The position numbers and the translations under genes are program-made. From assembly GCF_029962835.1 (NCBI RefSeq), contig NC_080575.1:62289493-62353492 (forward strand): DNA of 64,000 nt, given 5' to 3'. Shown in pieces: positions 47,801 to 58,920 of the stretch; the stretch's first letter is position 1, and every line of letters starts with the position of its first letter. The DNA is from Magnolia sinica (Eukaryota > Streptophyta > Magnoliopsida > Magnoliales > Magnoliaceae). A model generated the notes under the pieces. That model was not told where the DNA came from. It made no database searches and saw only the letters and a program-made list of their open reading frames with translations.

Positions 47801-48586
47801 TTTCATCTGGAAGCACCACATATACCACATAATTGCTCGTCGACAGCCTCGTTCCAATATAACATACAATTATTGGGACAAGCATAAATTTATTGTATTT
47901 TAGGCCCAAGTCCCCAATAATCTTCTTGGTTTCATAGAAAGACTTTAATAGGGTTTCACCTTAAGAAATGCATCCTTTAGCAATTCAAGTAACATCGTGA
48001 ATGACTTGTTACTCCATCCACTAAGGCACTTTATGTGATATAGTCGAATAACGAAAGAGAGCTTACTAAACTTTTTGCAGCCTGAGTACAATTCCTTGTC
48101 GGCGTCTTCTACTAATTTGAAAAATTGTTGTGCTTCGGTATTAAGCCCCTGTGTAGGTCTATATGTTGCATCACTCTCTTGATCATACGGGCCCAAAAAA
48201 TCGAATGCATCGTGTAACAATTCGTGCATATCATCATTTGGATCCAGATTAGGCATAGAAGAAGACGTGACTTCCCCATGAAAATATCAATGAGTATAAC
48301 TCGTATTAAATCCGTCACACATGATATGATCGTATGTTTCTTGTCGAGATACCCAGAAGTTGTTATTGCAGTTCTTACATGGACATAGGATCCTCCCTCT
48401 ATCACTTGCATTTGTAAATGCAAAGTCTAGGAATTCCGTAGCTCTACTTAAGTATGCATTGCTTACCCTAAATCATTTAATGCAATTGGAGGACATATCA
48501 AACAATGCATCTTAACCATTGGGCAACAGCAATTGGAAAGAGAAGTTACTGAGAAACCTTGACAAATGAATCCAACTCTTATCCAT
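44827..48586 (-). pseudogene. CACTA transposase (TNP2/TNPD type), decayed multi-exon gene
   Basis: Minus-strand transposase gene that would cut and paste CACTA ends in the nucleus. It opens with ATG at 48586 (MDKSWIHLSRFL, start of the transposase-associated domain). Legible blocks downstream: 48256-47945 (MHELLHDAFDF, LYSGCKKFSKLSF, LKCLSGWSNKSF); 47712-47425 (RHPADSPAWKTFD, NVRLGLTADGFNPF); 47109-46900 (DVLDQLQGINVTFGK); 46798-46511 (KTKDNLKARLDMQDMGIR, PPTCFTMSSSEKDDF); 46483-46256 (LDRMESQIAVTLCHLEKIFL, FFDIMVHLPIHLAGEAK); 46129-45854 (RNKSRPDGSIAEGF, FNRSIRND); 45333-45142 (TDIIELKYCGDWKVVLFRCD, SDEPFVYAS); and the acidic C-terminus 45087-44827. Frame changes between and within blocks are more than introns explain. 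Confidence 0.9.
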
Positions 48587-50060
48587 CACTATGTTCCTTA
48601 GCTACTTCGACAAGTTAGTTGAAATACAACGTAAGCTAGACAAAGCTTCCTAGGAAAGAAACTAGAATGGGTATAAGAGAAATTTAAGGAAGAGTACTAA
48701 AGAGAAATTTTAATGAAACAAGTACCATTATTGCTCACCCCACAAGCGACGACGATTTAGGCATCTAATAGAATCCCTAATGGTATCTCTGACTAACTAA
48801 ATCAGTCACGCATCCAAGACTGGATAGATTATAATACTTTTATGTTCCTATTTAAATGCCCACACCGAAATTCCGGTAGCATCTCCGCATGTCTCTCCGG
48901 ATACGTTAATCTTGCATTTGATTCCCATGTCAAGTATCCATATAATGTGAGGATATTTGACATTAGAAATAAATATAAGAAACGTAACCAGAGAGAAAAG
49001 GATAGATACAACGTAGAACTAGCATGTGCATTTAAATTAAGGAATCGAAAGCATTCTAATCTATCCAACCTTGAATTGTCCAAATGTGGGACAATTTGAA
49101 AATTTTTATGCCTCTAAAAGCACACTATATCTATGCTTGGCCACATAAAAATTCTCAAATGGGCAACCGATTGTCCTATACTTAAACAATTACATAATCA
49201 ATTACAATTGACATTCATCATCTAGCTAAATAATAACAGAATGAATTTTAAACTAAAGAAATGAATTTTGTTTTGATAAATTAACCTAGTAATATCTACT
49301 ACATACTAGTAACATACGAGCAATATTGGGGCACCATACTATAGGCTGCAAGAATATCATGTCCCTTTAAAAAATAAATCCTCTAAGGATAACATATATA
49401 TATATATATAATAATAAGTTGTTTATTGTCATTTATAATCACAAGTATCATTCATCATCCAACTAACTATTAACACCGTTTACAAAAATAGAAGATATCC
49501 AACCAACTCCATATAATAACTTGCTGGGAACCGTCATACATTGTAATATCTTACGGCAGAGCGGGTTCTGAGGAGTTACAAGTTGGGCCTCTAGGAAAGC
49601 AAATAAATGAAGCGACAAAAATATAAATTAAGCAAGATCAATTATTTATGGGAGAGATTGATGAATAATACCTGGCAATTTTCTTGATATTCTTAAGAGA
49701 ACAAACTTTACACCAATCACTAACACAATTGGAGGGCCGAATATAAAGCCCCTAGCCTCAACTCCTATAAGCATACCAAATTCAATATCAAATCCATAAA
49801 ATTAAGTGCCTTCGTAGGTATAAGCATAAATTAAGACTACCAAATAAAAACAAACCGGTGATGACTAATGTTGTTATTTTTTAAAATCATAAATCATTCA
49901 TGACTCTAAAAATGTCAGCGGAGGCATCCCACCATTGATCCTGCATGGCTGTAGAACAACCACAATTTCAAATTGGTCTAACACCAGATCATCTGATTCT
50001 TCCAAGCATAGGTAGAAACCCTAGAACCATATATCAAAACCACTGGCATAAGAACATGAG
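48587..50060 (-). other. Probable 5' region of the CACTA element
   Basis: Upstream of the transposase on the minus strand. The segment 48829-49100 contains text such as CCGGTAGCATCTCCGCATG and CTCTCCGGATACGTT that I have seen in CACTA elements of other plants, and an 84-codon open frame (SRLDRLECFRFLNLNAHA) I cannot assign. I searched for the CACTA terminal inverted repeat (TAGTG on this side) and found no convincing copy, so the right boundary is open. Confidence 0.45.
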
Positions 50061-50761
50061 AGAAGAGATGATCGTTTTTCATGAAAGTGTGTTTTTGTAA
50101 GTAACCTATGACACCCAGATACAGATACAGAGAGCCAAATGGGTATAAGAATCCCAATTTCCTAGAATCACTGTAACCCGATTATCACATGCTATATGGA
50201 TTTATTTTTATGATTTTTACTGGAAACATTCCATCTATGCTACTATTTTTCGGTTTTACTAAAACTTGTACCATTTTTTAAGTTTTTTTAACTCAGTAAA
50301 TCTAGATAAACTGTCAACATTTCCCTGACTTCTCATAGTTAGGGATTTTTACAGCAAAAGATTCCTCGACAAGTTTGATTTTTTTAACCAAACAATGCCT
50401 GCTGTAATTGAAAATCCCACAAAGTGATTTTTTGTGGGTGAAAATGGCCAAAATGCCCTACTTTATCTCTTTTCTTTTTTTCTTTTTTCTAAGAAAGTGG
50501 TGAAATCAAGCATTGTGGCGCACATATGATCATGTGTGTATGATTTCCAACCCCTCCAATAGTTGCAATGCAGAATGATGATCAAATGAACCAAAAAAGG
50601 CTAAGCCAATTATCAGGTGAGCCCCACCCAAAATCCTCCAAATTCATGTGTCACCCACCTGATGATTGGATCGGCCTGTTGCAATTGTTGGACAGGCTGA
50701 ATGTAATACACATGATGTGGGCCCCACAAAACTCGGCTTCACCGCTTTTTTAGAAGGACAA

Positions 50762-50799
<38 letters not shown>

Positions 50800-53460
50800 A
50801 ACATGAGAGGACATTTTACTCCGTAAAAAGCACTTTCAGAGATTCTTAATTTTCATGAAATCAGTATTCTTGAGGAATGATATGGACAAATTCGGAAAAG
50901 AAAAAAAGAAAAGAAAAGGTAAGAAAATTGTTAGGATCTTGAAAAAAATTAACCAAATGCAACATGATTTGGTTATCATGTTAATACTGGCATGTTGAGC
51001 ATATATAAGTACCATCAAAGATGAATTATTGTATCACGAATGTATAAAATATCGACAAGAAGAAAAAGAAAATGCATTAAAGAGATTGTACAAGTACATT
51101 TTCTTCTTCTGGACTTGGGATGGTGGATGTTGAGCCATCTATAATTCAAATGTTTGATCTATCAAAAAGATTCACATGTTTTTCTCATCACCTGTCTCCT
51201 TTCTTTACTTCAAGGTAATAAAATAAAATTCAATATAGTTTCACATCACATGTGATACAGGTGTTCAGATCGGAACTAATGTTTCACTGTCCACCAGCGA
51301 TATAGGACTCTGAAGCATGCTTTGGGCGTCTTGTCAATCATACTATGAAAATATGCAGGGGCTTATCTGAGAAGGGAGCTGTGGAGATAGGGCAATGTAA
51401 TAATTCAGAGGGTGGTGATTTCTGTAGCTAGAAGATTCAAATTTAAATGTGTGAATCTTTAGCATGCGTAAGGGAAATAGAAGAGGCAGGAAATTCCCAA
51501 AACCTAACAATTGAGAGAGCCAAATTCATCACTATTCACCATATTCTACTGTAACTGAAATTTGCATCCAACTGCAACACTCCGTCTTCCAACAAGAAGA
51601 CATGAATTCCCATGGAAAATATTGAGACATCCTAATCTACCTTGGTAGGATTGTATATTGCACCAAATGAATGATCTTTCATGATTATTTCAGAAGGGTT
51701 GATTCCTACCCATTTACATATTACACACTCTCTTCACATTCATGATAAATAATCAAAATTACAAAGAAGCTTCACCAAATAAATCTCTCAAATCCTAAAA
51801 AAAAAGTTTTTATTTTTATTTTTAAAATTCTTTTTCTTTTAAAGAAACACGTAGATAATAAAAATCAGGACACTAGGACAAAAAAAAAAAAAACCCAAAG
51901 GGAGAATTCGACAAAACAATATGATCAGTTAATAACTACGTGGCTTTAGAAGCAATTGTCTCCCATTTTCCCCTTCAATGCATTTGTTAAATTCAATTAA
52001 GGAAAAGCCATTCTGTGGTTGTTTTAAAGAAGAATGGTGATGCGTTCATTTCTAGAAATCCAAAGCATGTTAATTATTGTTATTTGATATATTTTGGGAT
52101 AAGAAAGCCTAAGGATGATGAATTTGTTCATGTAGGTATGCACAAACGAGGAAGCTGACCACAAAGTAAGATGTTTATAGTTATGGGGTGGTTCTTCTAG
52201 AGCTTCTAATAGGATGAGTACCTGTCGATAACAAAAGGCCTCCCGGAGAGCATATCCTGGTTTCATGGGTTGGTAACCAAAACCTACACTACAAATTTAT
52301 TCAACAGTTTTTGCAAACTTGCCAAAAAAAAGAAAAGAAAAAAGAAGCTTACTAGGCCCCCACGAAAGCCAATATCTTAATTGGCATGAGCTCAACTACT
52401 CAAGCTAAGACTCATAATCTAATTACTCTTTTGTGTGAAAAAAAAAATTAATTAATAAATAAATAAAATTCTATTTGCTGTGTTTGAAATAGCAATTTCT
52501 AAAAGATTTTTGTGTTTAACACCCATGTCTAACAAACCTCTCAGAGACATTTCGACTATTCTATTGGGAAGAAAGACTCTTCTATAGGGAAGAAAGTCAA
52601 TGTATCTTCTCTTCTTGTGTTTTAGTAGTACTTTGTAGTCTTTATACAGTTCTTACTCTTGGTTTATTTATAGCTACAGAGATATAATTTTCCATATCTT
52701 TTGCAGACATACAAGTAAAACTTACATAATACTTAACATTTTTCAAGGTTGTGGTCTGTTTTCCAGGGTCGCAGTCTGTGTTCGTGTCCAAGTTATGCAG
52801 ATGATGTCCAAAATGAAATATTACTGGTTTACATCATTCAGAAAGAGGACCACCCACAACCTATCCTATGCTGCAACCCAATTTCTTATGCCTTTAGAAA
52901 TTGTCCAAAATGATATATTAACACTGCTCACACTGTCCATCATGGCCGCTGACCTTAGAGCCTTCATTGAAATCATGTTCCAAAACAACGAAAACATAGC
53001 ATACATATAAATTGAAAACTGTTAGAACAGAGACATTTCATCAAACACATGTTGTGCACATCTTAAACATTCACAGAAATAAACCATAAAAGGGATTTTT
53101 TATGAAAGCCCTAATCCTTTTCCCATTACATCTGTAGTAACCCAGGCCATCTAGATCATTGGTCCCATTGTTTACCAGACATGGCCAATGAACCCCCACT
53201 GATCGGAAGATCCTAATCATAAAAATATCGATGAATTTGAACCACTAACAGATTTATGAAAATCAAACCACTGATCGGAATTTGAACAACTAACAAATGA
53301 TTAACATCATCTATTAGTGATTTGAGCCATGGACATATGGATAATGAGAAGTACACAAGAAAAACAAACCAATAAACCATACAAGTGATTTTTTAGGAAA
53401 GCCCCAATCCTTTTCCCATTACAGAGTTTAGGAAATCCCTAATTTTAATATTGTATCCTC
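50061..53460. other. AT-rich intergenic region
   Basis: 3.4 kb without a recognised gene. It contains (AAT)n at 50761-50798, A-rich runs near 51800-51893, and a pair of 45-base direct repeats (about 53086-53130 and 53376-53422, GAAAGCCCTAATCCTTTTCC) some 290 bases apart. The short open frames here show no family resemblance. Confidence 0.5.
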
Positions 53461-53592
53461 GATAATTTACGGATTTACAGATCTAAAAATAAAAAATCTA
53501 AATATCTATTTGAGAGAAATGAGTACCTGGCTGGGGAAGAGATGAAGGGCAGGGGCTGCTGGTCGCACCAGATCTGGAGATGATGCAAGTGA

Positions 53593-53595
<3 letters not shown>

Positions 53596-53629
<34 letters not shown>

Positions 53630-53706
53630 GGGTCGGGAGAGGGAGAGAGATCGGACGGTGCGGGTGATACATTAAGGTGGGCCATGCAATCAAGGAAGAA
53701 GAGAGG

Positions 53707-53770
<64 letters not shown>
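53596..53770. repeat. Two (GA)n microsatellites
   Basis: GA runs at about 53596-53622 and 53708-53770, with G/A-rich sequence between. Just after, a 45-base segment with GGGTTTGGAGTGGAGGGA repeats twice (about 53777 and 53827). Ser/Leu-rich open frames across it are by-products. Confidence 0.93.
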
Positions 53771-53773
<3 letters not shown>

Positions 53774-53871
53774 GAAATGGGTTTGGAGTGGAGGGAAATG
53801 GAAGGTTTCGTGAGAAGGACGCGGAATGGGTTTGGAGTGGAGGGAGATGAAAGATTTCTTGCAAGTATAAA

Positions 53872-54125
53872 AACCTAATGGATCCATGGCTCAACATTGA
53901 GAAAAAACATTAACAAATAGTTGAAATAAGAGTTTGACTCTTACAACACAATGTTAAAACTACGTTCTATTGTGTACTATGTCTACCTGAGATCACCCAT
54001 CCGAAACTAATATGGGATCTATTTTGTTACCAATGGTTGTGGTCTTTGTTGTATAATTAGAGGATTGCAAAAACATGTATTTTCCCAACCAATCTACACA
54101 TGTATCTAATTACAAATGATAGTTT
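53872..54125 (+). repeat. Second, partial copy of LTR H and its flank
   Basis: Matches 42252-42310 (TATAAAAACC-TAAYGGATCC onward), then jumps to 42523 and continues through the shared flank to about 42710. The 212 bases 42311-42522 of the first copy are absent, as is the LTR's first half. Identity is high by eye. Confidence 0.88.
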
Positions 54126-54944
54126 CCGGTTGAACGTTTCATTGCTCATATCTCCCATAAATTATTGTATTAAGTTAATAAAAGAATTCAATTATATTCC
54201 ACACATACACCCTTTCATACTCAGACATGCATAGATAGGCTTTTACGCTTATTCGATTATGTTCCATCTTTAGATTTACACCATCTCAAACTCTCAACCC
54301 ATCATCATGGAGTTCTCACAATCTAAAACACATTGATATAATCCTTTCAATGATGGCACATGTATTAAAATTTGATTGTCCATCAAAATCTTGCTTGAAT
54401 GATAATTGATTGACTGCCAATCTCAATACACCTACAACTCAAATTGCAGCTCAAATATGTTGATACAAAAAATTTGATCCATACCACACTGGAAAAAAGA
54501 TAGTGGCAATGTTCAAATGGAAATGATATTTATAGCATCTTCTGTCCATACTTTTAATTACCTTCTACTTTTAGAAATAGATTGAAATTTTAAAATATAT
54601 TATTTAACTGTCAAAGGTAAAATTGGTGCACATAATATGAAAGGGGTGAAATAATAATTTGGATAACTTATTCCTATTTTGGTGCATGCATAAATACAGT
54701 GCTCGACACACATGTATCACATGTGTCACATGCACGACTGTTCAAGTTCAAACCCTCCACATTTGTGAATTTTCCTTTGCCGATCTTTAAGCTCCCAACA
54801 TAAGCCACGTTTTGGTGTGCTATTACATTATAAATGCTACATGTGAATGTTTGTGATAAATGAATAACCCATTTGAGAAAGCATGACCTAAGTATCTCAT
54901 CTAAGATGTATGCCCTAGATTTTTTTAAGACACATACTTCACGC
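54126..54944. other. Intergenic stretch
   Basis: AT-rich, with no gene or repeat family recognised. A 92-codon minus-strand open frame (54674-54952) shows no resemblance to known proteins and overlaps the tRNA-like segment. Confidence 0.45.
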
Positions 54945-54950
54945 TCGGGC

Positions 54951-55002
54951 ACTCGAACCCATGACCTTAGTGTTGAAGCACACGTTCTCTACTATAGAGC
55001 CA
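54951..55002 (-). repeat. tRNA-like A and B boxes (SINE candidate)
   Basis: On the minus strand TGGCTCTATAGTAGAG (55002-54987) resembles a pol III A box and GGGTTCGAGT (54960-54951) a B box, spaced about as in a tRNA gene. An AAAAAAA run follows some 35 bases later. No cloverleaf was closed by eye, so this is a SINE head or tRNA relic rather than a tRNA gene. Confidence 0.35.
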
Positions 55003-55154
55003 TGGGTTAGAACCCCATGCCCTAGAATAACTTGTTGACACAACTTACACGTAAATGGCCTCTGAGATATTGTATTTGACAATTAGAACATTGAACAATG
55101 TTGTACCTCTTTAGTATTGTCCATTCACTTGGTGGTAATGTTGTGACCTGTGGC

Positions 55155-55826
55155 TAGAGCTATACATGAGTCAAGTTAGCTCGGTTAGCCTGGTTGACTC
55201 GACTCGGAAAAGCTCAGCTCGCCTTGGTTTAAAATTGGATTCATATCAAGTCGAGTTGGTTTTTGCAGCTTGAAAAATTTTTGAGCCAAGTTCGAGCTTG
55301 CCCGAGCTCGACTTAACTCGGCTCGAACCCTAACTCGATCGACTCAGATAGAATCAGTCGGTGACTTGGTTATTTTATCTTGATGCTGCTCACCGAGTGT
55401 TTGACAAAATGACTCAACGAAGTATTGTTTCTTGGACTGCCCTCATATCAAGGTATTCTCGAAATGAGCATTTGAGGGAAGATTGAAGAAATAAATCACC
55501 ACCAAAAAAAAAAATATATTATGGGATTACCCTCATATTTTAATCTTGATGCTGGTCACGGAATATTTGATGAAATACCTGCAAAGTGTTGTTCCTGTTT
55601 TGGATTCAAAGTACGGGAGATTGAGGATGCATTCCATGTATTTGAGAAAATATCACACAGGCTCAAAACTTGACTTGATCTAACGCAAGTTGTTGACTAA
55701 ATCAAGCCAAATTGGTTAGTCAAGCTCAAGGATCTAGCTGAGCTAATTTTGAGTTAGGATTAGCTGCTAAACGAGCCGAGCCAAGCTACGATAAGCTTGA
55801 CTTGATTCAACTCGTGTACGGCTCTA
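55155..55826. mobile_element. Non-autonomous hAT element (672 bp) with 8-bp target duplication
   Basis: Terminal inverted repeats TAGAGCTATACATGAG and (reverse of the right end) TAGAGCCGTACACGAG. Flanking CCTGTGGC (55147-55154) and CTTGTGGC (55827-55834) match at seven of eight positions, the hAT duplication length. Interior ends are rich in GACTCGACTCGG / GAGCTCG motifs. No transposase is encoded. Confidence 0.85.
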
Positions 55827-55834
55827 CTTGTGGC

Positions 55835-56437
55835 CCAATATTTCCATTATGGCTAAACCGAATACAAAGTGTCGTAGTTTAAGCTTAACTTATAATGTGG
55901 TGTGGAACTCATTTTGATTTTTGCATGACATCCAATCCATCCTTCATGTCTGCCCCCTTGTATTATTTTGGGTGCCCAAAATTTAGGCGGATTGAAAACT
56001 TAAGTGGACCACACTATATAAAATCATGCCTAGGACCTTGAAAATTACATGGTTTGGCCTACCTGAGTTTTGGATAAATCTAGTTTTTATACACCAAGCA
56101 GAGGTGGAACCACAGGTGGAGAAGGGTTGGGTTACGGCCAGGTGGAGGGTAGCCCCTAATGGGCCCCAGGGCTTAAACCCTAGAACTAACCCACCATGTC
56201 CTTCACTAGCCTAAAACAACCCTGTCCTTGGCCACACAGGGTTGGTCGCCCATGCTAGGCCAATCCTGTAAGGAAAATAGTTGCGTGATCACAAGCTTGA
56301 ATAAGTTCGATTTAATTTAATTTTTCTTTTCTTTTGAATATCCTCCATTCAAAAATAATCCTACATTTAATGACCTGGATCAATGAACCATGAATATGAG
56401 TGTCTTTAAACCGCGCTGTCCACCGAATGGGAACTGT
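55835..56437. other. Intergenic stretch
   Basis: No gene was recognised. A short open frame (56026-56214) has no resemblance I can name. It holds a repeated CCCTGTCCTTGGCCACACAG-like segment near 56220. Confidence 0.4.
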
Positions 56438-56808
56438 TGTTGTCAAAATCTAGACTTCCCTCCACTCGGAGCTCCAAACTCCTACCGAGCCTTGGAAATA
56501 CACAGAAACAGTGAGCAAAGGAGACCCTGGCTTAAACAGGGGACCCTCCGATGCCTAAGTTAGGTCAAAGGAATCTGGGTCTAAGTCGAGTTGTAGAGGG
56601 AGAGTGCGAGATATTGCGTACCTGTCTCCTCCCCGAAAGATGCTACTTATATCCCCTTGCTTAGAATGGGCATGTCCACATAAGTCGGCGCATCTTGGGG
56701 CATTTGCTACATCCCGCTGGTGATTCGGCCACCCGGTCATTCAGTAGTCATGCGGATGTGGGTGGTTGAGTAACCGTCGCTAATCGTGCGGCAGTAGGAC
56801 ACCTCACA
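56438..56808 (-). repeat. Short LTR remnant G (about 371 bp, minus strand)
   Basis: On the minus strand it begins TGTGAGGTGTCC at 56808, preceded by the purine tract AATAAGGGGGAC, and ends ATTTTGACAACA at about 56438. The sequence 56809-57110 would then be internal region of this element, with CTCGGAGTT and GAACTCCGAG motifs but no legible protein. Only one LTR was found. Confidence 0.45.
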
Positions 56809-57407
56809 GTCCCCCTTATTAGTAAAATTTGCTTAGAACTCCGAGCTGACTGCCTCTGCCTCGGATCGTTCCAAGCGCCGAGCTAGTCATCCAGGCCTAG
56901 GGCCTCGAAGCGAAGGTATAACGAATGTCGAGTTGGAAATCCGCCCTCTACCTATTCATGTAACTCCGAGCTTAGTCCTACGCCTCAAGTCGACTCTGAA
57001 TAGCCTCGGTCCTCGGAGTTCACACGTCTCTGATCTTCCCATAACTGGAACTATTAATGTTTTTCAACAATCATAATAGTGGCCCACTTAGTGATTTGAC
57101 TGAGCTCTTTGGGCCACTCATTAGTGGCCCTGGGCCTAGCCCTCGAGTTAAGAGAACCAAGCCCTAGTCACAAGTTGGGGTGCTGTAGACCGGCAGGGCC
57201 TCCTAGCCCATTCCCACCCTAAAGCTCAGAATAACATGAAGGGCGCATGATGAACGGATTGGATGTCATGAACATATCACAGTAGGCCCCACATTGTCCA
57301 ACACATCATATGTTACCTAGAAAGCTTTCAATTGGATCAGCTTCGTTTTTCTGAGTCACCTGGGCCTTTGTACCACGTGCCATATGAGTACACATGGAAT
57401 GGAATCA
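56809..57407. other. Internal remnant of G, then a dispersed repeat
   Basis: No gene was recognised. The part from about 57110 (GGGCCACTCATTAGTGGCCC) to 57360 resembles 58430-58745 (shared features: ACATGATGGACGGATnnGATGTCAT and CAGTAGGCCCACA), so it is a diverged interspersed repeat. Confidence 0.45.
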
Positions 57408-57415
57408 TCTAAAGC

Positions 57416-58304
57416 TAGAGCTGTACACGAGCAGCAAGAGCTCGATAACTCGCTCGACTTGGCTCGAAAAAGCTTGACTCGACTTGGAACTAGCTCGACT
57501 CGAGCCGAGTTCGAGCTGATTTTTGGAGCTCGAAATGAGTTCGAGCTTGCCCCTGTTCGACTCGACTTGACTCGAATATTGCTCGAACTCGGCTCGACTC
57601 GGTACAGGGTATATATACCATTTAAAAATTAAAACCCCAGCTCCCATTTCCAGCCCAGGCACTCGTTCCCCTTCCCCAAAAAAACAAAAACCATTCTAGA
57701 AGAAGAGAAGACAGAAGAAGCAGAGAAATCAAAGAAAAATAAATCAAACACAATCTTCTCCAGTTGCAATCCTTCTCAAACATCATAATACCATCTCTCT
57801 CTTTCCTAAATATAATGCATTTCTTTAATATTTCCAGCACCCAAATTCCATAGCCTATCTCCCACCAAAGAAGATGATCTTCCAAATAGAAGCCGACGAA
57901 AGAGAAGAATCACTCTCCTTCTGCGATCTCCCGATCACTAAAGACGTAAACGGAGGTAGAATCATCGCCAGAGAAGAAAATGGGAGACCCCCAAATCAAG
58001 ATTTCTTTAATGAACTTGGCGACAAGATGTCCGCTGCCGAAGACATCTTCCTATAGTGGAAGCTACTGCCGAACATGAAGAACAAATGCTAGAACTATTG
58101 TAATTTTATAAAGAAGAGCTTCTGTTGCTCGAAGTTGGCTTAAACTCGGCGCTTGAAATTGGCTCAAACTTGGCTGAGGCGAGCACGAGCTATTGCTCCG
58201 AGCTCAAAGCTTGAGCCGAGCTGAGTACGTGCTGGGCCTCAAGTAGACCGAGTTGAGCACGAGATGGGCAAAGCTCGGCTCGGCTCGACTCGTGTACACC
58301 TCTA
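57416..58304. mobile_element. Non-autonomous hAT element (889 bp) carrying a gene-like fragment
   Basis: Terminal inverted repeats TAGAGCTGTACACGAG and (right end reversed) TAGAGGTGTACACGAG. Flanking octamers TCTAAAGC (57408-57415) and TCTACATC (58305-58312) agree at six of eight positions. The ends are GCTCGACTCG-rich like the element at 55155. The centre (about 57600-58120) is unrelated to the ends and looks like promoter, leader and coding start of a plant gene. Confidence 0.8.
57874..58056 (+). pseudogene. Captured gene fragment inside the hAT element (function unknown)
   Basis: A 60-residue frame starting MIFQIEADEREESLSFCDLP and ending in TAG just after MSAAEDIFL. Past the stop the frame reads WKLLPNMKNKC. 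The SLSFCDLPI stretch and an AAEDIF...LLP stretch recall small uncharacterised plant proteins, from memory only. It has a plausible leader: A/C-rich sequence, a pyrimidine-rich tract near 57795, and a TATATATACC box at 57610. It looks like the 5' end of a host gene picked up by the transposon. It could be expressed, but whether the TAG is the natural end or a decay stop is unknown. Confidence 0.5.
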
Positions 58305-58312
58305 TCTACATC

Positions 58313-58920
58313 ACACGTTCTCTGTAGAGTATAGTGTGTAACACCCAAGTTTTGTGGGGCCCACCATCTAAGTTGAATGGAAACTATTTACAAGTGTCTT
58401 TCAACTGTGCATTTTTATATAAAAGTCGCCCACTTAATGATTGGACCAGGATGCCGGAGGAGTCGGCCCATCCATGATTGGCTCATGCTAGCCCAGCTCA
58501 GACACCAGGGTCCGATTTCAAGCCTTGGCTTGGCCTTCGAGGCTAGTTTAGGGATCAAGTTGTGGCACTATGGGCCAGGTGTCCAGCACATCCCACGCCC
58601 TAGCTCCAAGGATAACTTGAGGGGGTACATGATGGACGGATACGATGTCATTGACACATTACAGTAGGCCCACATATGTTAAGCTTAACCTTCAAATCTT
58701 TCTATTGGATCTAGCCTCAGTCATCCCAATCGCTGAGACGATGGCTCCATGGCTTGAAACACCCAAGCTTTGTGGGGCCCACCATGTCGTATAGGAAAGT
58801 ATGAAAGATACACATGCCTTGGCGGCTCCACACAAAAACCTATGGTTCCTGTCTCATGTCCATTGTTTCCTATGGCATAAGCCACCTCCGTTGTGGATCT
58901 GGTTGAAATTTGGCTCCAAG
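58313..58920. other. Interspersed repeat region
   Basis: Two segments share AAACACCCAAGCTTTGTGGG-like text (near 58335 and 58757), and 58430-58745 resembles 57110-57360. No gene was recognised. Confidence 0.45.

Noticed and set aside
48829..49099. Overlapping 84- and 85-codon frames on opposite strands as a host gene
   Set aside because: The text resembles non-coding parts of CACTA elements, and neither frame has a recognised domain.
52291..52310. CACTACAAATTT as a CACTA element left end
   Set aside because: It is left-end type but lies to the right of both transposase genes, and no matching TAGTG end was seen.
53475..53897. 140-codon open frame with a long Ser/Leu run
   Set aside because: It is the translation of GA/CT microsatellites, with no domain and no gene-like flanks.
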